From contig JACDTU010000018.1 of the NCBI GenBank assembly GCA_022376465.1, positions 62,001 to 126,000 of the forward strand: 64,000 nucleotides of DNA, in the 5' to 3' direction. Shown in pieces: positions 1-13,192 of the stretch. Position 1 is the stretch's first letter, and every line of letters starts with the position of its first letter. A program made the translations under genes and the position numbers. The stretch is from Cubamyces lactineus (lineage: Eukaryota; Basidiomycota; Agaricomycetes; Polyporales; Polyporaceae). The notes under the pieces were generated by a model. It searched no databases. It saw only the letters and a list, made by a program, of their open reading frames with translations, and was not told the DNA's origin.

Positions 1-3000
1 TGATGATGATGGGAGTCGGAGTCGGAGCCTTTCTCCTGAACCGCGCGCGGCCGTGTCAATAGCGCAATCCGCGGAGGCTAGTTGGTGTACATACCGCGGC
101 ACTAGCAGGCTAGCAGACTAGCAGCATTCGTTGTGGCTCAAACTCGGCGTCAGTCGTGCACGTTGCAGGCCACAGCGAGCGCGATGTCACCGATCCGCGA
201 TGCACCAGATAAGCTGGTGAGCCTCCGTCGCAGCACGTCCGATGGTCTTGGCCCCGGGGTGGACTGCCATCGTGTCGGAGGGTGGTAACTGATCCCGGGC
301 GGAACGGGAGAATACAGGAACCTGTTCCGTCAGACACAGGAGTGGAGAAACTCGCTACAGCGGCCGCATCGGCGGCGAAGCACCGTGCACCCCAAGCGGC
401 AGGCGGGTGCGTCTTGACCCAGTGCGGTATCACTCGCAGGTAGCCCTGGGCGATTGGGTGCGCGATGGTGCGGTTTTGACGAAAAGTCGCACGGGACGAC
501 CGACGATCACCTACAAAAGCCACAAGCAGTGAGCAGAAGCGTGGCCGCACCCAGTGCGCAGCTACGCCGGCCAGACGGGCTGAACGTTCAGCGTTCGAGA
601 GCGAGCCTGTCTCCTTGTTAGCTGCAGCCGGCGCGATGGCAGAGGTCGAGATGCTCGCCACGAGGCGCAGGCTGCACGCGTCGTCGTGGCCACGCATCAT
701 ACGAAGGAAGCTGCTGCGCCAATCGCCGTTGACCACCCCGTCGCGTAACTTCTACTCAGGACGGGGGTGCACGCTCCTAGCGCGAGCGCGAGCACGTTCG
801 ACCACCGGGGAATCGCCGACACGTCTGCTGGCGACAGACATGCACCGGAAGATTGAAGCTCGAAGGGTCATGGAAGGGCGAGCTGTTGCAAAATCGTACT
901 GTACCCATCTGGATCCAAGTGGACCCGGAAGACCGAAAAACCAAGCAACAAGGCGATGCAATATCAAGTTGATACGCACCTGAGAAGGTCGACATGGCGA
1001 GGACGCTGTCTCCGGCATCATCGTCTTGCACGAAGATGTCCCATACGCGATTGGCCGGAGTGCACCACATAGACGCGCGCTACACCGCGAGTACAAAACA
1101 AGGCAGCGACGATCTTATCTCGTCCACCTCATCCCAGGCAACATTTGGCCAACATATGACACTCGACTGGCAGCCATCACGACTGCGCAATCGGAGAAGA
1201 GTCGCGACGAACGCGAACGCGAGCAGAGCAGCGCGATAAGGACGAACATACGCATATTGATATCGCCATCTCGCGCTCAGGCGGATGCAACGTGCGCGTC
1301 GCGAGCACAGCAGCCCTGCACACGGGAAACGGACGGTGGGAACGGACGCCCTCCGAAGGCAAAGGCTCCCTTGCAGAGGCGTCGCGATGGAACATCTACG
1401 AAAGGGCAGAGGGGATTCCTCCAGGAAACGAGGTGGCTCGGACTTCCAAGATTGCGAAAAAGCCTCCACAAAAAACGCGCGCGCAGCCCACTGACTCAGT
1501 GAGTCCGATTCCGAGGGGCCTATGTATGTACGCGAGCTGGCCCCGTGGCAGGCGATGCGAATGCAGGAACGCCAGAAAGAAGGTATAGCCTTAGCGGAGT
1601 GTGAAGACGTAAACCGCATACCACCGCGTCCTGTTGTGTACCTTCTCAGACGACGTCATGCATCATCCTTGATTTATGCACATATCGCGATGCAGAGGAA
1701 GATGCAGATTGCGACGATTGCCAACGCGAACGCGGATGTGTTCGATGCCTCTAGCCCAGGCCCGCAGGCTGGACCAGGCCTTGGCTGTAGCGAGGTCAAT
1801 GTTGCCTGTTGCTGCCAAGTCGGTGCGCCGGCTAGGAGCGGTGATGACGAGAGTCGACGAGAGCGCACGGTCCCGACTGCCAACGCGACGATGCGGCCGG
1901 GCATGAGGCCGTCGACGCGTTCGCAAGCTGGGCGTCCAGTTCGTAACGACCCGGAAGGCCACTTCGATGGTCGCGAAGAGGCGAAACACGATGAGCCTCG
2001 GAAGTCGAGCTGACGCGCTCTGGCTGACGCGAGCGGCGGGCGAGTCGAACGTCGGGCTGAGATGAGCGGAACGTCAGATTCGATTCAGACACACGGCATG
2101 GCGGCAGTCGGCGAGCAGTCGAAGGAACTCAAAGCGAATGCAGCCAGCTCGGTCTATGACGAATCGCGACAATGTCATCTCGGGCTCGGACGTGCGGCGG
2201 AAGGCGAAACACGGTTTCCAGCGAGCAGTGGGTGGCCGACGCAAGAATAGCACGGTATGGCAAGGAGATTGGCATGCGAGAGGACGTACACAGGCAACGT
2301 CCACACCGTCCGACGTCAAGTTCTCCGAGTCCGCATGGCGCATTGATGTCAGCTGCGAGCGTCAGCCTTCACAGTCGTACCAATGGGGCGAGGAGAATAA
2401 GCCACAAAATCGCCCGGTATGGTATCCAATCCACCAGGGGCAAGGCAATTAGCCACAGGAAAGAGAGCGCCCGTAAATCTTTCTTTGTCCGATGGCCATT
2501 GTGGGCCTTCTTGCGTTCTCGAGCTCTCGCCGCCTGGGAAGTTGGGAAGCTGCACATCGCGCCAACGTCGCGTGCCTGTATCCACGAGTTTGGGTGCGAT
2601 AAGTGAGTGCCGAAAGCAAGAGATAGTGTGCGACTTGCCGCGGGCGTCGTACAGATCGAAACGAGCCTGCACCGAGCCGCGTGCTTGGGCATCCACATGA
2701 TGGTCTTCATCTTGTTCGGGACATTTATGGGTAATATTGGTCCAGCTCACCCAGTGCTGCGTAGACGGTATGGTGGCCGAGGGAATACAGCAGTGTTCCC
2801 AGCATAACACTAGCGCTGATCCTCGCGCGCGTCCTGTCGAGGAAGCCAACAACGAGGTCGCACAGGCGCCCCATCCTTACGCCCACGCAACTCGTGCTCG
2901 CGTTCTGGAACCTGTCCATTAGAGCGAAAGGACTGATAGGCAACGGAGTCAGCTCGCGCGCGCGGTCCCAGAGCCAGGGATACGATGCATGTACCTTGAA

Positions 3001-6000
3001 TCGTACGCCACGCTACACCGGGTTCTCGCGCTCTTGATACCGATACCAATACCGATGCCGGAAGCGAGCCAGCAGCCAGCGCAGGCTGCGATAGATGCCC
3101 ACTGGGCCAGACCAGGACGGCGCAGAGGACGTAATACGCCTTCATGCTGAATGGCCGTGTCGGCGTCGCACCCTTGTTCTGAAGCGACGTGCCTGCACAG
3201 GTGTACAGGCTCGCGCTTACGCCGTGCACGGAGTCGAGGAGGATAGAAGTCTTTTTTTTTCAGGCCAAGACGCCAAGGTCCACAAAAAGGCGCGAAGAGG
3301 GAACCATCTCGGACCTTTCGAGCTTCGTCGACGGCGGGGCGCACGTGTCGGGCAATGCTGGGCGGGCGAGAAGCGCGCCAAGCTCTACGGTATTGGTGGC
3401 AGTTAGTAGCAGAAAAGTGCTCGTACGACAGCGGCCTGAGAGCAAAGAGGCGCAGCTCCAGGATGCAAGGAACTCGAAGGCGATCAAAAGAGAGAAGCGC
3501 GCCCATCCAATCTATACAGTACGCGATAGCAGCGCAGCTAGGCTCTAGCTCCGGGCGTCCCCATTCCCAGACTCGCGCCAAGACTGGAGAGAGGATCCGG
3601 GCGGAAGCGCCAGCAGCTCGGTAGGCCACAAACACCATACTCAACGCCCTTCGCGAGCGCACAGCGTACCTTTGCCGACCTAGGAAAGAGGCTCGAGGGA
3701 GGTCGGACCGGGTCCGTGAGAGCTGTGGGTCCACCGTCAGCGATGGCTGCACAAATGCGGACATCGACGACACACCGGCAAACCACCTGACGCAAACGCG
3801 GCGCCGATTAAACGGCGCCTGCGAGTCTCTTATGCTCTTCAGAGCCTCTTCGACCGTGTTCTTGGCGTCCGCGTTCAAGCCGCTGCGAGCACGCTGGGAA
3901 CGCGTCCACACCGCGCGCGTCCGGATCTCGAGGGCCCTAGCGTGTACTGTATTCAAACTCGGCCTTGTGCGCACGGTGTATCCCATAGAAACGTCGTGGC
4001 AACGATATGGATCCATCGTGGTCACTTGTCGTCTTCCCCGCTCGAGCGTCGCACGCGGCGCCACCCGCCGGGATTTCCGCTTTGGATACGAAGCCGTGGA
4101 GATTGCGGCGCGCGGGCTCGAGATTCGACACGCGTCCGTCCGTGGAACCAGGATAGATCCATCATGACCCTCTTCCCCGGGACTCCTACTCCTACGCGCA
4201 TGACTCGAAGGTTGCCCATCATCTTGCTCAAACTCCCGGACTGGCACACCGGTGAGTCGCGCCGTCCGGTGCGAGATAGAACTACTACTACAGTGCCAAG
4301 CACCGGGAGAAGCGCCGCCCAGCTTGCTTGATCGCCAGCACTGGACGGTAGTGTACTGGACGTGTACGAAGCTAGCGTCGCGCCCGAGCTAGAGCTGAAA
4401 CGAAACCAACTGTGTCATTAATGAGAGGGAGGGCTTGGGTGCCAAACGCGAACGCCATCTCGGACTCGCCGCTGCGATGCACCGAAGAAGCGAAGAACCG
4501 AACCATCAATCTCCTCCACAACGTCGCAATCTGCTCATCATCGACCGCTCTCGGAGCATGGCGGCTTGCCACAGCTCAGTTTCGCATTGCGAAGACCGTT
4601 CTGAGCACCGTGACCTGCCACCTTCCGAGCCGCTGTCCCAAGCATTGACCTACATGCATCAACGGTCGGGCCGTACTGACTGACAACGCAAGATGAACCT
4701 CTGAACCTACCCCGACGTGTAAAAATTCAGCGTGCTCTGTGTTCCCCATACGCAGCCGCTGTGCACTGCGAATGACACGCGCGACGTTTCGAGTGTACCT
4801 CGTATCACGCCCGGGCAGGACGAAACGAGCATGACAGCACCTGCCATGAGCCATTATGGGCGCCACGAAGCCCATCAATGCAGGAGCTCGGGCCGCATCC
4901 GGACGGGCGCGCAGAGCTGGAATGTCGGGTCCGCCACATCCAGCACAGAGGCCTCAAAGATGGTCGTCCGCGATAGACGGCGGGCCAGCGAGCGGCGCTG
5001 TGCTAAGCTCCCGGAGATGCCTCATCGAGCACGGAGCCGGAGCTTGAGCGATGTCGACGTGCCCGGCGGTTGGTGCACAGTCGACGGCGACTCGCTGGGC
5101 GGTGTCTGAGTGGGGTATTCGCCGTGCCCGAGCCCAGTCCCGATCAGGCGTAGGTTCCATACGTCCAATGGCCGGACGACGAGGTCGGAGACACGGTCGA
5201 ACGGCGACTCCGGCGCGTGTGGGGTCCACGCTTGCCACGGAGGAAGCGTCGTGTTCGGGGAGTCCGCACGTACGAGCGCGAAGGCCGTCCTCGCGACGGA
5301 CACAAGAGTCGTGGAGCATACAAACGCGGATATTGGCAAGCCAGACGTCGCGACAAATGAACGCCAAGACCGACCGCCCACGCAGAGGACGAAGTGCGAA
5401 GTGCATGGCGTACAGGTGGAAGGCGCCGGGTTCCCCACACTCGCACCGCAACCCCGCACCAGGACAGGGCGTGGAAGGGTCCATGACGAACATTGAGATC
5501 CTGGATATTGAATCGCAGCCAGGAACGTCAACATGGCGATCGGCCGTAACAGTGCGGCGGTATCCAGCTGCGAACACGAGAAGTCGACAGCAGCGCTGTC
5601 GTGTTCAGCAAGAATGAATGGCACGATGGCATGACCCTAGTCGTACGTAGTAGCCGCAGGAAGCCGGGGCGCAGGTAGGGTCCGATATCTGCTTACCCCG
5701 CATTCGAAGCCTCGGATGATAGGCAACTTGCTCAGGACGCGATCATGTGTCGACAGCGGGGGAGCCTGGGAGGGTTGATCATGAGAAGAGGCGTGAAGGA
5801 CCTGCCAGTTGGAGGTGCGCGAACGAAGTCGCCGGGTCGAGCGTGGGCGGTTCGCCCTGATCGAGTCGGACGACCGGGCGACCGTTCCGAACCTCCTTAG
5901 ACTATGCCGGCATCGCAGGTCAGCTGGGTGCGTCCGACGCTCGAAATGGGCCTCGATGACGCACTGGCACGAGTTCCTCCTTGATGCTGATGCTAACACG

Positions 6001-9000
6001 TTCAAGTTGACCAGCTTGACGAGCTCCGGTGCGGTGTGCATGGCAGCAGGCAGTGCGCGAGTTTATTGTCCGCCTCTGGCGGGAAGAGGGTCCCTCGCGA
6101 TCAACCTCACCCGACGGCACGCGAGCTTGTATGAACAACAAGCAGCAGTGCTCACCTCCGGCTCGTCAACAAGGGATCATTAATCACATTGCAGTCCCAA
6201 TGTGACCGTCATCGCGTGCTAATCGAGTCGAAGGGTAGCTGCAGTCCCGGGGGCGCGTGGCCACCCCGCCTCGCGTCCGGCTGTATTGGCAGGCTGTGGA
6301 CACGCAGAGACAAAGCCGTGCATACGGCATCTGCGGCCCATTGCTCACCAGACCTCCACGCTCTTCGCATGAACCGGTAAGAGCGCTGTATACGGACAGT
6401 AGGCACTTGATATCCGCCCTGTCTCCTTGTTGTTCAGGGCATCAGAGCTTGAATGATTCCGTTCACGGCACAACCTGGCGTATTCCCGTCGCACTGAGCG
6501 TTCCATGCTGTCCACAGTCGGGCGAGTCGCGGCGGACTACGGTGACAGGTGATCAAGCAGCGGTGGCCTCGACGGCCTCTTACTGAACTGCATCACCCTC
6601 GCTGACGGCAAATGAACCCTTGCAAAGTTCATACGATGACACACATGACCATACGACCGCTCTCATCCGAGCTGCGGTCGTACGGTCGTGTGCAGAGTCC
6701 ACTGTCAAGACGACAGTACGTGCCACACCTCGCTTCTCGGACACCGGCCCTTCGCACCGGACTGCCGAACTCGGCGATGTATAGAACTCTACTTACTTAC
6801 CTCCGTACGTGTGCAGGATGATGGCAGTCGTCGTGTAATCAGTGTGATGACTGCACAGTGAAGCTTGAAATCGCGCGCACGAGAGAGAAGGTGGAGCTTG
6901 CGGCACGTAACGCTACTAAGCAGACGGCGCAGGCCATGGTCATGCCTCCCTTGGACTCGGCGGGAGCAGAGTGACACAGTACATGCCCAGCGAGAGTTTG
7001 CACACGTCAAGCATTCAACGATCGCTGAGAGCGAAGAACGGCTGCTCGGAGCATCTTGCCTAGCCCGCTGCACCACGGGTCACTATGGACATGAACGTGA
7101 ACATTGACCACTACAGTCAATAGAGATCGAGATGAACAACAGCTCGATGTCCTGACAGAGACACCCCTTCCCCAAGGGCTCGACCAAGTCGGGAGTTCGG
7201 AGATTCGGGAAGTCGGGAAGTCGGAGGAAAGACATACACCCCGCGCGGCGACAATACTCGCCACTGCGCACCGCCCAGGCCTCCAGACCTCACACCCTGA
7301 GATCTCAGCCAAGTCTGAGGTCTGAGTTCTGAGGTCTGAGGCCCAAGGCGTGAGGTCCGCTGCCTGCGAGAGTCCCCGCTCTCCGCTCCGTTCGCCGTAG
7401 CGTGCGCACGCGCACCCCACGAGAGCTCCGCGCCGTCGAACTTGCGATCGCTGCAGGCTTCATCGACATCATGAACGTTAACTCGGACCTGCTTCAGGAG
7501 AAGCACTTCGGTCGCCGGTCGACGCTTCCCCGCTCCCAGCCGCGACCCGCCCCGACCCGGCTCAATCTCCGCTCTCACTTGGCACTGTCCGCTGCCTGCG
7601 CTATCGGTCTTCGTTCTGAGCTGGGGTTCGAGGGCCGGTCGGGGCTTGATCGCGTCGGAGTCCTTCATCCCCCGAACACATTCGCCTCCGCGACTCCGCG
7701 CAATGCCTCCGCATCGCGAACCTGCGTGACGCGTACGACGTAGCGACAAGGAGGGGCTCTGCTCACGTCACCTCGACAGTGACGAACAGCTTCGCGCGCC
7801 CCGCCTCCATACCGTACTACTTCGGGCCTGGATGGCTCGAGGTGACGCGAGAGACGAAGTAGCAGTAGCTTGAGCAAGCAAGCCCTTGCCCTGCATTAGC
7901 TGAGCTCGGAACCGGTCCGTAGTACAGCACGACGACGATCGTGGTAAGCCACTAGGTGTTCCCCGAGGGGTAGCCACGTTCGCGTCTGTCTGATTGCGAC
8001 GTGAGAGATGGAGCGATCGCGCTTCTTGTCACTTGTGCTGCTCTGAATCCGCACGAGCACGGGTGAGGGAGAGGGAGAAGGCAGGTCACTTGACCGGCCC
8101 AGTCTAGCGGGCACGCGCTACTAGCACCGTCCGCGTCTGCGCGTGTTTTAATCACCTATGGCCATCTGCGCATCTACATACAGTGCGCATGGGGTCAATC
8201 CGAGAGTGCGGGTCTGTCGATCTGAGGATGACTTACTGCTTGTAGAGCTTGAGCTTGAGCCTAGCGTATACGATCAGAAGCCTGCGATCGAGCAGCGGTA
8301 GCAGCAGCATTTACAGCAGCCTTCGGAACTTTGCGCTCGCGGCTTACTCGTGCTGGCGTCTGGATGATCAGATTTGGGTAACCGTTCGTTATGTTATGCA
8401 CATACCGTCGCAGCATGTCGGAAACACGCGGAATACCGGGCTCAGCTCACTCACTAATTCCACCCTTCAAGCATATCCCGTAAGGACACACCGAGCGTTA
8501 GCCCAAAATCCACCACAAACTTAAACCCAATCATCGCGCGCCCCACGGGCCACGGACGAGCGGCACATCACTTACATACGCACGCTGATAACCATGCGCA
8601 GGAGGACCCCGAGGCTCGAGCATCCTCGAGCCCGGCTGGACCCGTCCCGCGCTTACCGCTGACACTGACCACTAACCATGTCCACCACGTTCTTGCCTCA
8701 CCAGCCACTGCCCAGGTGGGGGCTAGCGACCGGGACGCGGCGGGGCCGGAGGGCTCTGCGACGTCGGCGCGGACGATGCGACAGGAACGGCTGCACAGCT
8801 GCACCGCACTGTGCACCGTCCCTGCCCAGTGCCCTGCCCTCTTCTGTACTGTACTGCCCTGCCTTGTTATGCCGGGCGCGCGCTGGGATGCTCCAAGCAA
8901 GCAAGCCATTCCGAGATGAGCGTCTAGTGCCCGACGTCGACCATGATTCACGGCGGTAGGTGGTGCTCTCGCTTTCCCGGACCTAGCTTTGGAGTGCACC

Positions 9001-9527
9001 CAGGGGCGCCCCGCGAACGAGCGAACAAAAAGGGAAGAAAAACAACTCAAAAAGCACGGGGGAAGAGAAAAGAGAAGAAAAGGGAACGAGATTGGAAAAG
9101 AGGAGGCGCCGTGAGATCCTACGCATTTCCTGAGATCCGCGGACGCGCATCGTACAGAAAGGACGTATGACCGGCCGGGAGAAGAGAGCAGGTATCGCGG
9201 GGAATCACGCTGACGCTGTAGCAACCCAGCCGGGCACAGCCGAGCGCGCTTTTCCTGCGCTACTGCTATTGTATACAGAGGGGAGAGAACGAGCAAGCGA
9301 TGACGTCGGCGTTAGCGTCCCCACTGTGTCACTAGCGCGAGAGAGAGTGAGAGAGGTGTAAAGACTCCGAGTTGCATCGTGCGAGGAACATGGGTATCAC
9401 GCAGTGCGAAACACGAGCCACGAGACTTGAGACGCAGAACACCAAACGCAAGTCTATCGCCGCGCCATGCCACCACGAGGATTCGAGGTAGCAGGCACGG
9501 CGAGCACTAACGGCGCGAGTCTACCAG

Positions 9528-9554
9528 ACTCTCACTCTCACTCTCACTCTCACT
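9528..9554. repeat. CTCACT-type microsatellite
   Basis: A short run of the six-base unit CTCACT, followed by degenerate CTATCT/CTATCA units. It is the left-most of several simple repeats in the 9.5-11.5 kb interval. Confidence 0.8.
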
Positions 9555-9979
9555 ATCTCTATCACTATTACGGGCACAAAACACAGAAGAACGCGGACCA
9601 CAAACTATGAGCCACCGGCCACATCAATAGAATTCCCACACACTCGTACACGCTCGATCTCGAGCTCCGGACGGACATACCGCATTCGGAGAGCCCGTTA
9701 TCACGAAGCGCGAGACCCGCGACTCGTCCACATCCGCACCCACATCCACGACGCGATTCGCATGTTGCAAAACGGCGAAAACAAAGACGGCAACTCAAAC
9801 TCACTCACCAACCTTCACCAACCACGCTACCATGCATGCATACACGCACACGCGCCCGCACACGCACACGCACGCCCAGGGAGCCGGACGGTCCGAAGTA
9901 CTCGACGCAGCCCGGGGTAGATGCGCACCAGTGGTCACGGGTTCCCTTCATCGCCATCCGCCTATTCAAAATTTTCTCG

Positions 9980-10022
9980 GATTGGGTTGCGTTGGATTGG
10001 ATTGGGTTGGGTTGGATTGGGC
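9980..10022. repeat. TTGGAT/TTGGG minisatellite
   Basis: A G/T-rich run of alternating ATTGGGTTG and TTGGATTGG words. It looks superficially telomere-like, but the unit is not a TTAGGG repeat and the run is only about 43 bases long. Confidence 0.75.
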
Positions 10023-10056
10023 GCAGCAGCCACGAAGCCGCACGGATCCTGCCTCT

Positions 10057-10109
10057 GATCCAGTGATCCAGTGATCCAGTGATACAGCGATACAGCGATA
10101 CAGCGATAC
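10057..10109. repeat. 8-bp tandem repeat, two unit variants
   Basis: Three head-to-tail copies of GATCCAGT are followed directly by three copies of GATACAGC and a degenerate seventh unit. The period stays at eight bases across the change of unit, so the array probably grew by slippage on two point-mutated unit types. Confidence 0.85.
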
Positions 10110-10170
10110 GGGAAGATCGAAGACGATCGAGGTCGGACATCCCAGTAGTTTCCAGTGGGCGTGGACGGGG

Positions 10171-10203
10171 AGGATCGAGGATCGAGGACCGAGGATCGAG
10201 GAG
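10171..10203. repeat. GATCGAGG tandem repeat
   Basis: About four copies of an eight-base unit related to GATCGAGG, one of them with a GACC variant. It lies within 100 bases of the preceding eight-base array. Confidence 0.75.
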
Positions 10204-11450
10204 GAATCAGGTGCCCCGTCGAGCGGCGGACGCGTGTCCTAGGTTCTGCTCTGTCCATACAGACCGTGCTGTGTTGCTGAGGAGCTGGTGCGGCGACAGA
10301 GCGAGCGAGCGAAGGAGCGAAGCGTACCAGCAGGAAAACAAGCACGCCGGCTGCGCTGCGCGCGTTCCCACCAGCAGACTTCGAGCGTCGACGTCGACGT
10401 CGACAGCGGGATCGTCGACCAGTCGTCAGTCCACCTGCACGGGAGGAGCTTACACTCGCGCATAACGAGCACCTGCATAGCGGTGAGCCTCTCGGTCCCA
10501 CGCGACCCATGCACATCCAGGAATCATGGTCAAAAGGCATTACCATTAGGCTCCAACCCACCTATCGGCACGCCCCAAGCCGCGACGCGCCGCATCCCAG
10601 ACCGGAAAACAGCGAGACGAAATGAAATGAAAAGGGACTGCGGACTGGATGTGCGGTTAGAGAGAAGGAAAGAGGGAGGCAGAGGGGAACAGAAGGGTCA
10701 CGAGCCCCGCGCGACGCCTACCGTCGTACACCCACTGCTGCTGCACGCGGCTCGCGGCTCATGAGCTTGAGGGCGTACACTGCGCAGGCAGACGCATACA
10801 TGCGCATGCACATGCACACTGCGCGCGCATGACGTAGTCGTCGTCGATCGAGGGCGTCCTCGTTGTCCATCGCCAAGTACCGTACCAGCACCAGAATCCG
10901 CGCAAGCGTCGTCACCGGCAGCAGAAAAGCATACCCACCGCCAGTAGTAGTCCCAGCGAGCGCTAGACTTATACAGAGAGAATGGGCATCAGAACATCCA
11001 GGACCAGGACCAGCGTCGGAAGAACAGTACCCGAAGCACGAAGCACGTATATGCTTATCTCATCAGCGCACGTCGGAGGTTCAGACAGCAAGAGAAAAGC
11101 CCACTGTAAGCCTCAAGCCTCAAGCCCTAGCAAAAAATAAACAAAGGTGCCGAAGCGAGCCCCTTCGCCACTCGCGCGATATCTCCCGTCTCTCGATGCC
11201 GACGGCGCGACCCACACACCTCCCACGCGCACGCGCACGCACCACGCACGCACACACGCGCCCGGGTCCGACGTGCCCTATCCGGCCGGCAAGGCCCTGG
11301 GGAAAGGGCAAGGGAAGGGCAAATGGGATGGGAATCCCCGCACTGTGCACATAGGGCCTGCAGGGCGGGATGCTGGAGATGCTGGAGAATGCTGGAGATG
11401 CGCGCGGGGCATATAACGTATGTAACGTACGTCCGTGTGCGAGACGAGAC

Positions 11451-11490
11451 GATACGATACGATACGATACGATACGATACGATACGATAT
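11451..11490. repeat. (GATAC) microsatellite, eight units
   Basis: Seven exact GATAC units and one GATAT unit stand in tandem, preceded by two GAGAC units. A five-base period would shift frame in coding DNA, which agrees with the lack of a gene here. Confidence 0.9.
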
Positions 11491-12858
11491 GTTGCCGTTG
11501 CTGGGGATTCGGGCGTGAGCGTGCGCAGGTAAGGTTGAGAGCCCGCCGGGACCTGAGACGAGCAGCAGCACCTCTGCCGTATCTCGAGCTTTGTACTCTG
11601 CAGCTGCTGCGCAAGGACCGAGGCCAGAGAGCGGGCCCGCGGAGAGATTCGGGTAGGACCGCGTGCCCGCATGCATATGCACGCCACGCAGAGGCGGCGG
11701 GAAGACGAATCTAAGGTTGGAACGAATGACGACGCCAGCGCACGGCAGATACAGGAACAAAAACAGACAGTCATAGAGCGAGCGAGCGAACGAGCAGATA
11801 GAGGCCGAGCGTGGTAACACTATCGTGCAGCAGGCCACGGGCCAGGGGCAGCAGCATTTGCCACTGAGAGAGTGCTCGAGCGCGAGAGGCAGAAGCGCTA
11901 TCAGAGTTGAAAGTCCGGCAAGGAAGGCTCGAGGCGAGGCAGAGGCAGCGGCAGCTGAGAGTGTCGCCGCGTCGACGCAGGTACGAGAATGCGGCCGGTG
12001 GAAACGTCGTGAACGTTCGCGATCGACGGGCAGTGGGCAGCAGACGTGCCACGGCGAGCGGCGAGGTCGAAGACGAGCGAGAGCGAGAGCGAGCGTAGGT
12101 GCTGGAAATGATCTCGTCGGTGAGCTGGATGATGATGCATATGGCGGAGGGGGCTCGGAGCGTTGGAAGGACCACGCGCTGCGATGATGGGCGGAAAGTC
12201 CGTAAGGAAAGCGCGAAGGGGGAAATTCCGGGAGAGAAACGCGAGAATCCTGGCGGACTCGCGGTGTTGCTGGTGCCAGTGCTGGTGCCACTAGTACTGC
12301 GCCCGACTGCCAGTACGGTGTGGGCGGTGCTGGCCGGCGGCTTGAGTGAACGGAGGACAAGGCGTGAGTGCAGACGAGTGGCACGCGTCCGCGCGCGATG
12401 AGAGTCATGAGGGCGAAGGCTTGCCTCGAGGAGATGGGAGGCGGAAGAGAGCGTCGACGACGGTATAGCTGGAATAGCGGACTGTGGCGGAGACAAGGCT
12501 TGTGGGGGCGCTAAAAGGGCACGAGGGCAAGTGGCATTGTTGAAGAGCATCTGTGATGTGGCACAAAAGACAAAAGCGGGCAAGGGGACTCGGCGCGCGC
12601 GCGATGCAAAGGGCGAAAGCGAGGCAAGGCGGGGCAAGGCGGTGCGCGATGGGCCGCCAAAGAGAGGGAGGGCGGGAGGAGAGGGCGTTGTGGGAGGAGG
12701 GCGCCGGAAGAGGGACCGGACGAGGAGGAGGAGGAGGAGGGGATCTGGGATCTGATCGTGATGGGCCCGAGAGAGCGGAGGGGAGTATGCGCGAGAGAAC
12801 ACCCTGGGATTCCGTTCTGCGCGGGTCGAATGGAGGATGCCGTTGGAGGAAAGAAAGG

Positions 12859-12890
12859 GCAAAAGCAAAAGCAAAAGCAAAAGCAAAAGG
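12859..12890. repeat. (AAAAGC) microsatellite upstream of the 13.2 kb gene
   Basis: A tandem AAAAGC repeat about 300 bases before the start codon of the next gene. It may lie in the promoter region; no function is visible. Confidence 0.8.
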
Positions 12891-12999
12891 GAATTCAGAG
12901 ATTGAATGGCCAGATGAGATGACAGTTCTGCCCCAGACATGGGCGTCTCTCGAGGCTACCGGATATGGGCAAAGCGAGGATGAGACAAAGGAGGCGCCC

Positions 13000-13065
13000 G
13001 TGCCCTTCTGTTTTCTCTCCCTCGCGCTTTCTTCTCTTCTCTCCCTCTCCCTCTCTCTCTCTGTC
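13000..13065 (+). promoter_or_regulatory. CT-rich tract, likely core promoter or leader
   Basis: A nearly pure pyrimidine run (CTCTCC and CTCTCT words) lies 130-190 bases before the start codon at 13193. Pyrimidine tracts just upstream of transcription starts are typical of well-expressed filamentous fungal genes. No TATA box is seen. That transcription starts just after this tract is inferred. Confidence 0.55.
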
Positions 13066-13095
13066 TGTATCGTGAACATATCCTCTCCCGCCGCC

Positions 13096-13113
13096 ATGTC
13101 TCTCCGCTGCTAA
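13096..13113 (+). CDS. five-codon upstream ORF in the leader of the next gene
   Basis: An ATG in a strong context (GCCGCC before it) opens a frame of five codons that ends in TAA, 79 bases before the main start codon at 13193. If the mRNA starts at or before the CT-rich tract, ribosomes would meet this ATG first, so it could dampen or regulate translation of the downstream gene. Whether it is in the mRNA is not known. Confidence 0.4.
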   Translation: MSLRC

Positions 13114-13192
13114 CACCTCCCTATATCTCCCCTCCCCTCCGTCCCTCTCCTCCCATCGCTCTCCCCCCACTCACCCTCCAACAATCAACATC

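Larger units (their letters stand above)
1..13095. other. gene-poor GC-rich region, no gene recognised
   Basis: I see no gene here that I can support. Open frames of 100-430 codons exist on both strands, often opposite one another, but they are rich in Arg, Ser, Ala and Pro, carry no recognisable motif and are not joined by plausible introns into a longer protein. This is what GC-rich non-coding DNA with few stop codons looks like. The stretch holds clustered simple repeats at 9.5-11.5 kb (listed separately) and short near-repeats near 7.19-7.23 and 7.30-7.35 kb. A long non-coding RNA or a fast-evolving gene without known relatives cannot be excluded. Confidence 0.55.

Noticed and set aside
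2949..4247. 432-codon minus-strand frame
   Set aside because: It is dominated by Arg, Ser and Ala with no motif, opposes other open frames on the plus strand, and contains a repeat-driven GIGIGIGI run. This is typical of GC-rich non-coding DNA.
9980..10022. Telomere-like repeat
   Set aside because: The unit is TTGGAT/TTGGG, not TTAGGG, and the run is short and internal, so it is a plain minisatellite.
11278..12940. Two long overlapping minus-strand frames (376 and 389 codons)
   Set aside because: They overlap each other in different phases, consist mostly of Ser, Pro, Leu and Arg, and arise from pyrimidine-rich DNA upstream of the 13.2 kb gene.
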